Part shown: positions 7,445 to 14,873 of the stretch, one piece after another
How the letters are laid out: every line of letters begins with the position of its first letter
Numbering within the stretch: the stretch's first letter is position 1
NCBI GenBank assembly: GCA_026706385.1
Contig: JAPOYV010000006.1
Coordinates: forward strand, 1-33,372
DNA from: Gammaproteobacteria bacterium
Lineage (GTDB): Bacteria > Pseudomonadota > Gammaproteobacteria > Pseudomonadales > Azotimanducaceae
Direction of reading: 5' to 3'
Length of the DNA stretch: 33,372 nt
Notes under the pieces: generated by a model
What the model saw: only the letters and a program-made list of their open reading frames with translations
What the model was told of the DNA's origin: nothing
Databases searched by the model: none
Program-made: the position numbers and the translations under genes

Positions 7445-8810
7445 ACGGCCGATCGGGCCGCGCGCGGCGACCGCCCTGCTGCTGGTCGAGGGCTACTGTT
7501 CGCTGGCGATCGAGATGATCGCCCTGCGGGTGCTGGCGCCGGTGGCGGGACAGTCGGTCGGCGTGACGAGCATCGTGGTGACCGCGTTCCTGGCTGCGCT
7601 CGCGCTCGGCTACCGGTCCGGCGGGCGGTTCCCGGGGGAGGTCCGGGAGAAGGTGGGCTGGAACCTGGCCGCGGCCGCGGCGTGGTCGGCGTTCTGGCTG
7701 TCCCGGTTCGGGGTCGCGCTGGCGTTCGGCGCGACGGAATGGATCGCTCCCCTCTGGCAGGTCGCCCTGTACGCGGCTGTCGCCGTGGGTCCCGCGGCCT
7801 ACCTGCTGGCGGAGACCGTGGTGCTGCTGGTCGGCAGCGGCGCCGGGGCGAGCGCGTCCGGCAAGGCCGGCGGCGCGTTCTCGGCGAGCACGCTCGGCAA
7901 CGTGGCCGGCGGACTGCTGACGGCGCTGGTGGTGATGCAGCACCTCGGCGTGGCCGCGGCGCTCGCGCTGGTGTTGGGGCTCCTGCTGACCGCGGCGCTC
8001 GGCGCGTGGGGACGCCTGGACTGGCGGCTCTGGGCGCCGGGGATCGCCGCGGCCGTGCTGGCGGGCGGGAACCTCGCGGTCGAGAGGAACGGCCTCGCGG
8101 TGGCCACGGCCCATGCCGACTACGCGGTCGAAGCGGTCGCGGACGGCGCGCGGATTCTCCGCGTCAACGGCCAGAACGCGAGCCGCGAGGACGGCGCCGG
8201 GATCGGACATCCGTACGTCGAGTGGATCGAGGACCGGGTGTACGGGAAGGCGCGGGCGGACCGCCCGGCCCGCGTGCTGGTGATCGGGGCCGGTGGATTC
8301 ACGTTCGGGCGCGGCCGCCCGCAGGACCGTACGGAGATCGTCTACGTGGATGTGGACAGCCGGCTGGTCGAGGCCGCCGCCGCGTTCCTCGGCGCCCCGC
8401 CCCGGAGCGGCGCGTACGCCGCGATGGACGGCCGGGCGTACCTGCTGCGGCACGGGGAGGCGTTCGACGCCATCGTGCTGGACGCGTACGCGGACCGGAC
8501 GACGGTGCCGGCGCACCTGGTCACCCGCGAGTTCTTCGCGCTGGCGCGCTCGCGGCTGGCCGAGGGCGGAACGCTGTACATGAACCTGATCGCGCCGCCG
8601 GGACCGGACCGGCTCGCCACGAGAATCGAGCGGACGCTGCGGACCGTGTTCGCCTGGTGCCGGGCGCACGCGGCGGGCGACGCGATGCGCTGGCACAACC
8701 TGGTGCTCGCGTGCGAGCGCGGCGAGCTGGACGGGGACCGGGCCGTCTACGCGGACGGCGGTGCACGGGGAGAGATGGACAGGTCGCCGGCGCAGAGACG
8801 GCGATGGTGA
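7431..8810 (+). CDS. Membrane-anchored spermidine synthase-like protein
   Basis: This 459-residue protein has an N-terminal half of six or seven hydrophobic helices (e.g. ALLLVEGYCSLAIEMIALRVL, TSIVVTAFLAALALGY, VALYAAVAVGPAAYLLAETVVLLV). It is followed by a SpeE-like Rossmann domain from about residue 280. The nucleotide-loop motif is VLVIGAGGFTFGR, the acidic strand end is EIVYVDVD, and the family signature is FDAIVLDAYADRTTVPAHLVTREFF. This layout matches the 'fused MFS/spermidine synthase' group, whose true substrate is mostly unproven. Spermidine synthesis itself is therefore not claimed. It sits inside the ICE block, between the RepB-like primase and the AcaB-like gene, and overlaps the preceding small gene. 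Confidence 0.8.
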   Translation: MDAAERPIGPRAATALLLVEGYCSLAIEMIALRVLAPVAGQSVGVTSIVVTAFLAALALGYRSGGRFPGEVREKVGWNLAAAAAWSAFWLSRFGVALAFGATEWIAPLWQVALYAAVAVGPAAYLLAETVVLLVGSGAGASASGKAGGAFSASTLGNVAGGLLTALVVMQHLGVAAALALVLGLLLTAALGAWGRLDWRLWAPGIAAAVLAGGNLAVERNGLAVATAHADYAVEAVADGARILRVNGQNASREDGAGIGHPYVEWIEDRVYGKARADRPARVLVIGAGGFTFGRGRPQDRTEIVYVDVDSRLVEAAAAFLGAPPRSGAYAAMDGRAYLLRHGEAFDAIVLDAYADRTTVPAHLVTREFFALARSRLAEGGTLYMNLIAPPGPDRLATRIERTLRTVFAWCRAHAAGDAMRWHNLVLACERGELDGDRAVYADGGARGEMDRSPAQRRRW

Positions 8811-8826
8811 CGGGATCGGCAAAGCG

Positions 8827-9393
8827 GTGAGCGCACGGCGGGTGGCGCTCGCGTCGATCACCGCCCGGCTGCTCTGGGACGGCCGCGTGGAGGCCGGGCG
8901 GTTCATTCCGGGCGTCGCGCACTTCCAGTCGGGAGTGGCGGCGCTGCGCCGCGCGGGCGATGCGGGGGCGGTGGAACGGCTGGCCGAGATAGTCGCGGCG
9001 ATCGCGCGGGCGGAGGACGCGGTAAACCGGTGGGCGCTGGGTCTGGCGGCGTTCGCGCGGGAGTCGCTTGCGGGAGCGGAGCCGGAGCCGCCGGACTGGG
9101 GGGACGCGGAGGCGCGCAGGCTCCGGGTGCGGACGCCGGAGGCGGAGCGGCTGGCGGCGCTGGTCGTCGCGTTCGACGCAGCGTGCGTGGCGGCGTCCGC
9201 GGCCACCGCGATGGCGCGGTCGCGCGGCGTCTTCAATCCCCACCACGCGGGCATCGCGGAGTGCGCCCGCATGATCCGCCGGGTGGCCGACCTGGGGCAC
9301 GCCGGCGGGCTGGCGCGCCGGAAGAGGCGGCGGAAGCGCGCGGAGGACGGGGCGGCAGCGCCGGGCGGCATCCGCCCGTTAGCGCGGGGGTGA
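8827..9393 (+). CDS. ICE-associated protein, possibly PFL_4669/AcaB-like (DUF1845)
   Basis: This 188-residue, mostly helical protein starts at GTG 8827, 16 nt after the preceding stop. The opening (SITARLLWDGRVE...FIPGVAHFQSGVAALRRA), the helical middle (ERLAEIVAAIARAEDAVNRWALGL) and the basic tail (RRKRRRKRAED) recall the PFL_4669/AcaB-like family found in ICEs, which includes a transfer-gene activator. The match is by pattern only and many positions differ, so the family name is tentative. Position directly behind the ICE genes supports an ICE backbone role. Confidence 0.55.
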   Translation: MSARRVALASITARLLWDGRVEAGRFIPGVAHFQSGVAALRRAGDAGAVERLAEIVAAIARAEDAVNRWALGLAAFARESLAGAEPEPPDWGDAEARRLRVRTPEAERLAALVVAFDAACVAASAATAMARSRGVFNPHHAGIAECARMIRRVADLGHAGGLARRKRRRKRAEDGAAAPGGIRPLARG

Positions 9394-9610
9394 AGGTTCT
9401 CCGCTTGCATCCCGACCGGCGGGGCTGTATCAGGGTTCGGGCTTACCTGCCGGACCCGTTCCGGCGTTGCCGTTCGGGAGAACGGCGTGGAAGCAGGCTG
9501 CCGCGCTTGCGCGCGGCGTGAAACGTCCGGGCCGTTCCGGCCCATCCCGTCGGGGAACCTCCCCCGGCGGGCGAGGTTCGCTGGCGGGCTTCTCATCGGA
9601 GGAAACCCCA

Positions 9611-9742
9611 GTGGACCGGCGCAAGTCGGTGTGGGCGCCTGGCGACACCCAGAGGCTGCTCGAGCTGATGCACACGGCGATCGTCGTGGGCACCGCGATA
9701 GCGGCGATGTGGGCGCTGTTGGACCTGTTCAACGTGGCGTGA
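9611..9742 (+). CDS. 43-residue single-pass membrane protein
   Basis: A small gene starts at GTG 9611 with a strong GGAGGAAA ribosome site 7-12 nt upstream. The product has a polar N-terminus (DRRKSVWAPGDTQRLLELMH) and one hydrophobic helix (TAIVVGTAIAAMWALLDLF). A strong hairpin follows the stop at 9760-9785. The ~215 nt before it (9394-9610) holds no gene, only GC-rich hairpins such as GGGCC-GTTCC-GGCCC near 9530. The function is unknown; a small conjugation-associated membrane protein is the simplest reading. Confidence 0.65.
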   Translation: MDRRKSVWAPGDTQRLLELMHTAIVVGTAIAAMWALLDLFNVA

Positions 9743-9759
9743 CGCACCATCCGGCGGAA

Positions 9760-9785
9760 GGACCTCTCCCGTTCGGGAGGGGTCC
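9760..9785 (+). terminator. Hairpin after the small membrane gene
   Basis: An 11-bp stem with one G-T pair closes a GTTC tetraloop (GGACCTCTCCC / GGGAGGGGTCC), 18 nt after the stop at 9742. No T-run follows, so it may be a Rho-independent terminator of weak type or an mRNA-stabilising stem. Confidence 0.5.
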
Positions 9786-9896
9786 GACCGCGTTCCTGGA
9801 ACATTGCCCCGTACGAACGGCGGGACGACCGAAGGTGCCCTCGACGGTGTGAGTGCGCGCGTCCGGGCGATGCCCGCGCGGCGGGAGGGAAAAGGT

Positions 9897-9921
9897 GCGC
9901 CGGCCCCGGAGGGGCCGGCGC
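9897..9921 (-). terminator. Terminator of the leftward 9944-10276 gene
   Basis: A perfect 11-bp stem (GCGCCGGCCCC / GGGGCCGGCGC) with a 3-nt loop lies 22 nt beyond the leftward gene's stop. Read on the minus strand it is followed by ACCTTTTCC, a short T-run. Confidence 0.6.
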
Positions 9922-9943
9922 GGGTGCGGCGCGGGGAACGGTG

Positions 9944-10276
9944 CTACAGCCAGGCTTGCGCCCAGTTGTGCCGATGACCCCAGGCGCGCGCCTCGGTCTC
10001 GAGGCGGCGCCGTTCCGGGGCGCGCGGCAGACCGGTGCGGTGGTCGATCTCCTGCAGGGCGAGTGCGCCCGCCGAGGACCTGACCACGCGGTGGTCGAGG
10101 CAGCACGAGCCGCGGCTCGCGCAGCCGCAGCGCGGCCAGCTGCCCGTCTCGCGCGCCCGTTCCGCCAGCCAGCAGAACAGGTCGCCCTCGTCCTCCAGCC
10201 CCATGCCCTCCGCGACCGCGCGGCCGTGGAGGCTGTCGTCGTCGACGACTTCCAGTCCAAACAACAGCGTTTCCAT
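9944..10276 (-). CDS. Hypothetical protein with Cys cluster
   Basis: This 110-residue leftward gene has an excellent ribosome site (AAGGAGG, 6 nt before the ATG) and a terminator-like hairpin behind it. The sequence starts METLLFGLEVVDDDSLHGR. It then has a tight cysteine group, PRCGCASRGSCCLDHRVV, that could bind metal, and ends in a Trp-containing WGHRHNWAQAWL. No known family is recognised. The strong translation signals and non-random composition make it a real gene. It is oriented against the conjugation genes. Confidence 0.75.
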   Translation of the reverse strand: METLLFGLEVVDDDSLHGRAVAEGMGLEDEGDLFCWLAERARETGSWPRCGCASRGSCCLDHRVVRSSAGALALQEIDHRTGLPRAPERRRLETEARAWGHRHNWAQAWL

Positions 10277-10381
10277 CGGAAACCTCCTTCGGACCGTCGG
10301 AGCGGGGCCCGCCGGGCGCCGCCCCGACGGGTTGTGCGGGCCTCGCGGCCCGGTTGTGTACGCCGCTCGCGCGGCAGAAAA

Positions 10382-10408
10382 AGGAAGGGGGCATTGCTGC
10401 CCCCTTCC
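10382..10408 (-). terminator. Leftward Rho-independent terminator
   Basis: An 11-bp perfect stem (GGAAGGGGGCA / TGCCCCCTTCC, 10383-10408) with TTGC loop is followed on the minus strand by TTTTT (10378-10382). It would end leftward transcription arriving from about 10,500, where a tRNA-like 3' fragment lies. The rest of 10,277-10,615 contains no protein gene. Confidence 0.75.
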
Positions 10409-10455
10409 GCCGTCACGGCACCGACGCGCCGGGCTCAGGCGGCCTGGCCTTCCTC

Positions 10456-10512
10456 GCGCGGACGCGGGGAATCCGAACCCAGGGTTTTCGACCGTTCCAG
10501 AACGTGCCCCAA
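10456..10512 (-). other. tRNA-like 3' fragment, candidate attachment site
   Basis: Read leftward this contains GGTCGAAAACCCTGGGTTCGG, then ATTCCCCGCGTCCGC. It resembles the variable arm, T arm and acceptor end of a class II tRNA, but the T-loop reads TTCGGAT and no matching 5' acceptor strand is found upstream. It lies between a leftward terminator and a P4-type integrase, the usual arrangement for an element integrated in a tRNA 3' end. It is not an intact tRNA, and the tRNA identity is an inference. Confidence 0.35.
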
Positions 10513-10615
10513 GGTTCGTTTAACTTTTTGATAAGAATAAAGTTTTTGGTCCTTCGCGTCTCATTCCGGCACACTGCATCGACGCAAAACTACGTCGTGA
10601 CAGGAGTACCGAAAC

Positions 10616-11794
10616 ATGAAGAAACGACCCACCATGCTGACCGCCACCTTCGTCAGAACCGTCAACGTCCCCGGACGCTACGGGGACGGGCGCGGGGGTC
10701 TTGGCCTGACCCTGCTCGTGCAGCGTTCGTCTCGCCGCGGTCTCTGCAAGTCGTGGGGCCAGAGCGTGCGCATCGGCGGCAGGCGCACCACCATCGGCCT
10801 CGGCCGCTACCCTGTCGTCACCCTGGCCAAGGCCCGGGAGCGAGCGCTCGAGAACGCCCGCTCTATCGACGAAGGGCGCGACCCGCGCCAGGCGTCCTCC
10901 ACCGTACCGACCTTCGCGAAAGCCCTTGAGACGGTAATCGCGATTCACGCGGAGAACTGGAAGGACCGCGCCCGGTCCGAACACCAGTGGCGGGCGAGCC
11001 TGCGCGACTATGCCATGCCGCGCCTGGCCGACAAGCTCGTCGACGAGATCGACACCGCCGACGTGATGGCTGTCCTGCTCCCCATCTGGTCCGCCAAGCG
11101 GGTGACCGCCAAGCGCGTCCGGCAGCGCATCGCCGCCGTGATGAAGTGGGCGGTCGCGCAGGGCTACCGGCGGGACAACCCAGCGGGCGACGCTATCTCT
11201 GCCGCGCTTCCGAAGAACGCGGTCCCGCAGCAGCACCAGCGCGCGCTGCCCCACGCCGAAGTCGGCGCGGCGCTCGCCCGAGTGCGCCGCTCGCGGGCGT
11301 ACCGCGGCACCGTTCTCGCCTTCGAGCTCCTCGTGCTCACCGCGTGCCGCAACAGCGAGGTCCGCGGGACCCGGTGGGAGGAGATCGACACCGCCGGGGC
11401 GGTCTGGACGATTCCCGCCGAACGCATGAAGGCGGCCAGGGAGCACCGGGTACCGCTGTCGCCCCGGGCGCTCGACATCCTCGACGAGGCACGGCAGCTC
11501 GCCCACCACCGCGGGCTGGTGTTCCCGTCGCCGACCGGGAGGACGCTGAGCCAGTCCACGATGCCGTCGCTGCTGCGCGACCTGGAGATCGGGGCGGTGC
11601 CGCACGGGTTCCGCTCCAGCTTCCGGGACTGGGCCGCCGAGTGCACCGACTATCCCAGGGAGGTCTGCGAACTGGCGCTCGCGCACGTCAACAGCGATCG
11701 GGTGGAGGCCGCCTACCGCCGCAGCGACCTGTTCGAGAAGCGGCGCAAGCTGATGGACGACTGGGCGGGCTACATCGCTGTCCCGGGATCCTGA
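10616..11794 (+). CDS. P4-type tyrosine integrase
   Basis: This is a complete 392-residue site-specific recombinase. The N-terminal domain has the DUF4102-like pattern (GLGLTLLVQRSS, SVRIGGRRTTIGLGRYPVVTLAKARERA). A SAM-like core-binding region follows (about 95-200), then the catalytic domain with Arg245 (TACRNSEV), His330-Arg333 (HGFRSSFRDWAA) and Tyr367 (AAYRRSDLFEKRRKLM). All key residues are present, so it should be active. A GGAG ribosome site precedes ATG 10616. It is related to, but clearly distinct from, the integrase at the left edge. It starts about 100 nt from the tRNA-like fragment. It probably belongs to an element extending rightward from here; the far end was not found in the window. 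Confidence 0.93.
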   Translation: MKKRPTMLTATFVRTVNVPGRYGDGRGGLGLTLLVQRSSRRGLCKSWGQSVRIGGRRTTIGLGRYPVVTLAKARERALENARSIDEGRDPRQASSTVPTFAKALETVIAIHAENWKDRARSEHQWRASLRDYAMPRLADKLVDEIDTADVMAVLLPIWSAKRVTAKRVRQRIAAVMKWAVAQGYRRDNPAGDAISAALPKNAVPQQHQRALPHAEVGAALARVRRSRAYRGTVLAFELLVLTACRNSEVRGTRWEEIDTAGAVWTIPAERMKAAREHRVPLSPRALDILDEARQLAHHRGLVFPSPTGRTLSQSTMPSLLRDLEIGAVPHGFRSSFRDWAAECTDYPREVCELALAHVNSDRVEAAYRRSDLFEKRRKLMDDWAGYIAVPGS

Positions 11795-11846
11795 GGATCG
11801 GTTCTGCGACCGCACCGGAGCAACAACGTCCGGGATCGTCGAGGCG

Positions 11847-12776
11847 TCACCGTCGATGCGTGGCTCGGTATGGTGCGCGAACACGGTCGGCCGGGTTCTT
11901 GCCCAGCGCGGCAAGGACTGCCGGGTCGGCCCGCCCAGGATTGCGGGTCGCGCACTCGAGAGGCGTTCTCCCGAACGAATCCCGTGCGTGCGGCGACGCG
12001 CCACCGGCCAACAGCGCCGCGATGGCCGCCGCGTAGGGTGCGGGATCCGGTTCTTCGGCGCGGTCGTGCAGATGGGCCCATACCACGGCGTGCAGCGCTG
12101 TCGTCCCGTTGTGGTCGCGCGCGTCCGGATCGGCGCCAGCTTCCAGGAGAACACCGATGTGTTCCACCGGACTCGGTGCGTAGCCCCAGCCGACGCTCTT
12201 GGCGACGCTATGGAGAATCGGTTCGAAACCATTGCCGGAATCGTTCGGATCGGCGCCCGCCTCCCGCAGGCGTCGAATCGCGTCGACCTTGACGTGTCGG
12301 CGACCGCGCAACGCGGCGGCTGCGTACAGCGGCACGCTGCCGTTGCGGCCCGGCGCGTTGGGGTCGGCGCCGCACTCGATCAGGACCGGGATGGCTTCGG
12401 CCTCGCCGTGCAGCGCCGCCTCGAACAGCACCACGTCGAGATCGACGCCCGACCGGGCCAAGGCGTCTACCACAGCTGGTTCGTTCCGTGACGCCGCTTC
12501 CAGCGTCTGCGGCCTTGTGCCCTTCGCGCCGGACTGAATCAGCGCGGCGACGACGGCCAATTCCCGCAGCCGCGCCGCCGTCTCCAACTGGCTGCGTGTC
12601 CCTTTCGCGCCGGACTCGATCAACGCCGCGACCACGTTCGTCTCGTTGGCCCGAGCCGCGTCTATGAGCTGTTTCGCAGTTCCCTTCGCACCTGCTTCGA
12701 TTAATGTGCGCACGGCCCGCGCACTGTTTCGGCGCGCCGCTTCCACGAGTTGCGTCCTCAGGGATCGACTGGACAC
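11847..12776 (-). CDS. Ankyrin-repeat protein
   Basis: This is an approximately 309-residue leftward protein of ankyrin-type repeats, a protein-binding scaffold. The first four modules are short (about 27 residues) and very alike, with three ending in GAKGT (LVEAARRNSARAVRTLIEAG, LIDAARANETNVVAALIESG, LETAARLRELAVVAALIQSG). Later modules are classical and longer, ending in GADPN or GADPD with TALHA and TPLECA openings. GTG 12776 is preferred because AAGGA lies upstream and it avoids overlapping the neighbour. An in-frame GTG at 12842 would add 22 Arg-rich residues and overlap the nuclease gene by 38 nt. It is the second gene of a pair with the DUF4268 nuclease and converges with the integrase. 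Confidence 0.85.
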   Translation of the reverse strand: MSSRSLRTQLVEAARRNSARAVRTLIEAGAKGTAKQLIDAARANETNVVAALIESGAKGTRSQLETAARLRELAVVAALIQSGAKGTRPQTLEAASRNEPAVVDALARSGVDLDVVLFEAALHGEAEAIPVLIECGADPNAPGRNGSVPLYAAAALRGRRHVKVDAIRRLREAGADPNDSGNGFEPILHSVAKSVGWGYAPSPVEHIGVLLEAGADPDARDHNGTTALHAVVWAHLHDRAEEPDPAPYAAAIAALLAGGASPHARDSFGRTPLECATRNPGRADPAVLAALGKNPADRVRAPYRATHRR

Positions 12777-12804
12777 GTTGTCCGTTCCTTGCGCCGACGG
12801 ACGC

Positions 12805-13980
12805 TCAGTCCGCGGCAGCGAGTCCTTCCGCAGCCGCGCCACCAGCGACGGCCTGGTCGATTCCCGACTTCAGTTGCCGGTTCAGCCGGCCGAGCGGCTC
12901 TGAGAACGCCTGTTCGAGCCGCAGGATGTGCTCGCACAGCCAGTCCACCATGTCGGGCCAGTTCGCCTCGTCGAAGCCGTCGAAGTCGCGTGCGAAGACG
13001 ATCCGGCTCGCCTTCTTGTCGTCCATGCGCAGCCAGTTCAGGCCCTCCCCGAAATCTGCCTCGACATCCGCCCGCTGCTGCTCGAGCCGGTCGAAGAGCC
13101 ACTTGTTCTCGCCCTTCGAGCGTTTCAGCTCCACCTCCACGCGGACCTCTTTCTTGGCGAAAAGCAACGAGTAGTCGCACCCCGAAAGCCCTGTGCTGCA
13201 ACTCAGCCAGTACTGCCCGGACGGATTCACGTTCTGGAACAGGGTCGTGTCGCGCTCCCGGAGCGCCTCCAGCACTTGCGTCCAGAAGGCCCGCCGCACC
13301 TTGTCTCCGCTCCGCCGGGCGCCCTCCACGGCCTTCTGCTCGGAGTCCTTGGCGGCCATTCCGATCATGTAGTCGGCCGTCTCCGGCGTCGGGATGATCT
13401 GCTGCAGATCGACGAACACCTCTTCGCGGAAGCTGTACGGGACGACCCGGAAGCACTGTGCCCGCACCCCGTGTCCGAGGAGCCACAGCACTGCGGCGGT
13501 CACCTCCTTGCGGAAGCTCGCCGCGACCAGCACGAGCCGCTGCTCGTTGCGCGGGTTCAGGACGGCCTCGTCGAGATCCTCGACGCCCAGGAAGTCCCGG
13601 AGGTTCGCATCCGCGTCCCCGCCCTCGGGCGAGCGGTCCAGATGCTTCTGGTAGATCGCGCGGATATCCTTCGGCGTCAGGTTCGAGCAGTAGGCGGCGT
13701 ACTTGAGCGCCTGCCACACGACGTCCCGGCCCGAGTCGTCGAGCTTGTTCTCGACGACGACCAGCCGCCCCTCCCTGTCGAGCGCCAGCAGATCGAGCCG
13801 TTCGCGCGTGTCCGCAAAACCGTCGAACTCCTTCTGGATGACGAGCAGCTCTTCGCCCAACGCCTCGGGCATGTGCGCGAGCCACTCCTGAAGGTGCTCC
13901 CGCTCGCGTAGCCCGAGATCGGAGAAGCGGCGCTCCACGAGCCGCACGAGACGGTTTTCCGACCGGATGACCTGAAACAC
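12805..13980 (-). CDS. DUF4268 protein with PD-(D/E)XK nuclease-like N-terminal domain
   Basis: This 391-residue protein has a putative nuclease core in the first ~110 residues: Asp63 in RLDLLALD, then Glu77-x-Lys79 in VVVENKLDD, followed by the helix VVWQALKYAAYCS. The C-terminal part (about 235-350) matches the DUF4268 pattern (FWTQVLEAL, then FSREVRVEVELKR-like strands around KKEVRVEVELKRSKGENKW, and RMDDKKASRIVF). DUF4268 proteins are often found among restriction and defence genes. GTG 13980 is preceded by GAGGGG. The ankyrin gene follows 28 nt after its stop, suggesting a two-gene operon. Nuclease activity is inferred from the catalytic residues, not shown. Confidence 0.8.
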   Translation of the reverse strand: MFQVIRSENRLVRLVERRFSDLGLREREHLQEWLAHMPEALGEELLVIQKEFDGFADTRERLDLLALDREGRLVVVENKLDDSGRDVVWQALKYAAYCSNLTPKDIRAIYQKHLDRSPEGGDADANLRDFLGVEDLDEAVLNPRNEQRLVLVAASFRKEVTAAVLWLLGHGVRAQCFRVVPYSFREEVFVDLQQIIPTPETADYMIGMAAKDSEQKAVEGARRSGDKVRRAFWTQVLEALRERDTTLFQNVNPSGQYWLSCSTGLSGCDYSLLFAKKEVRVEVELKRSKGENKWLFDRLEQQRADVEADFGEGLNWLRMDDKKASRIVFARDFDGFDEANWPDMVDWLCEHILRLEQAFSEPLGRLNRQLKSGIDQAVAGGAAAEGLAAAD

Positions 13981-14281
13981 CTTGCCCCTCTCGTTCCCTG
14001 CGGCGCGGCGCGCGCCCGTGTCTGCGAAGGCGAGTGTAGCGCCAGCCCGGCGAGGCCGACAGTTTCCCGTGCCGGAATGCGGCCCAGCAGCGGTACAGCT
14101 ACGCCACGAGTCCTTCCGTCGTGACCCCTCAGCGTGTCACGCGTACTCGCGCCGTCAACCGGGACCGGTCCTTCGCTGGCGCTCCGGCCTCGCTGGCGCG
14201 AGGTGACGGCGCTGCGCGCGCGTGCCGCCTGCCAGGCACCGACGCAACCCCGCGTCGGCGACAACCTGACAGGAGACCGAC
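13981..14281. other. Divergent intergenic region
   Basis: About 300 nt lie between two divergent genes. No open frame here looks coding. On the minus strand TACACT near 14,035 could be a -10 element for the DUF4268 gene. Two copies of TCGCTGGCGC occur near 14,175 and 14,190. Nothing stronger is visible. Confidence 0.4.
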
Positions 14282-14821
14282 ATGGACCTTCCAACCCTCA
14301 TCGCCCAGTGGAGCGGCAAGCTCCCCGAGGGCTTCGTGCCCCCCGCCATCCTTCGACCGGCTCCGCCCCCTTGCTCGCAACGCCGGTGCAGGCAGTCATG
14401 CGCGATCAAGAAAAACGGCGAGTACGCCAAGTCGTGCAGCCTGTGCCTCTCCCGAAGAGCCGAGAGTTGCCGCCGCAGGCGTGCCGCGCTGACCGCAGAA
14501 GGCGGCTGCCGCAGGTGCGCGTACCGCAAGAGGCTCGACAGCGACTTCCTCTGCGAGCGGTGCCGCGAGGACCGCGACGTCGAGCGCGCGCAGAAGCGGC
14601 AGGACGCCCTCGACGCGGCAGTGATCGACGAGTTCGCCGCCCAGCCCGAGAAGGTCCACAGGGCCAGCAACCTCGACCGGGGAATCTCGCCGTGGAACGC
14701 CAGGCGGAGGACGGAACCGACTGCGGCATACTGGTCGCCCTTGCCGGACCTCGAGCCGCGCGAAGATCGGGAATGGGCCAGGTCAATCAGCGACTCGGGT
14801 TGGCGATACTCTCGCAGCTGA
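14282..14821 (+). CDS. Cys-rich zinc-ribbon-like hypothetical protein
   Basis: This 179-residue protein has an AGGAG ribosome site 6 nt before ATG 14282. After a Pro-rich lead come clustered cysteines: CSQRRCRQSC, then KSCSLCLSRRAESC, then GGCRRCAYRKRL and FLCERCRED. That is about four CxxC-type pairs, consistent with two zinc ribbons in a basic context, so nucleic acid binding is plausible. The C-terminal half is unstructured-looking and Arg-rich. No family is recognised. It ends 52 nt before the stop of the convergent Integrase_1-type gene, so it may be cargo of that element. Confidence 0.6.
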   Translation: MDLPTLIAQWSGKLPEGFVPPAILRPAPPPCSQRRCRQSCAIKKNGEYAKSCSLCLSRRAESCRRRRAALTAEGGCRRCAYRKRLDSDFLCERCREDRDVERAQKRQDALDAAVIDEFAAQPEKVHRASNLDRGISPWNARRRTEPTAAYWSPLPDLEPREDREWARSISDSGWRYSRS

Positions 14822-14838
14822 TCCCGCCTGTCGCCGCC

Positions 14839-14860
14839 GGGGCGCGGGTCGCCGCGTCCC
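14839..14860. repeat. Conserved hairpin behind integrase, copy 1
   Basis: A 9-bp stem (GGGGCGCGG / CCGCGTCCC, one G-T pair) with GTCG loop lies just past the stop of the leftward integrase. About 30 nt around it are identical at 19,077-19,107, next to the decayed integrase copy. It could be a 3' processing or termination stem of the integrase mRNA, or part of a recombination site. Confidence 0.55.
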
Positions 14861-14873
14861 GGTTCGATGCCCT

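Noticed and set aside
6321-9596. A 1091-codon leftward open frame
   Set aside because: It is antisense to the primase, spermidine-synthase-like and AcaB-like genes and shows no protein-like pattern.
9394-9610. Additional small gene before the 43-residue membrane protein
   Set aside because: Open frames extend upstream but have no start signals and are Arg/Gly/Ser-rich; GC hairpins dominate the region.
10456-10512. Intact tRNA gene
   Set aside because: The T-loop lacks the conserved A and there is no matching acceptor strand or anticodon arm; only a 3'-end-like fragment remains.
10520-12232. A 570-codon leftward open frame across the second integrase
   Set aside because: The rightward frame encodes a complete tyrosine recombinase with all catalytic residues; the antisense frame has none.
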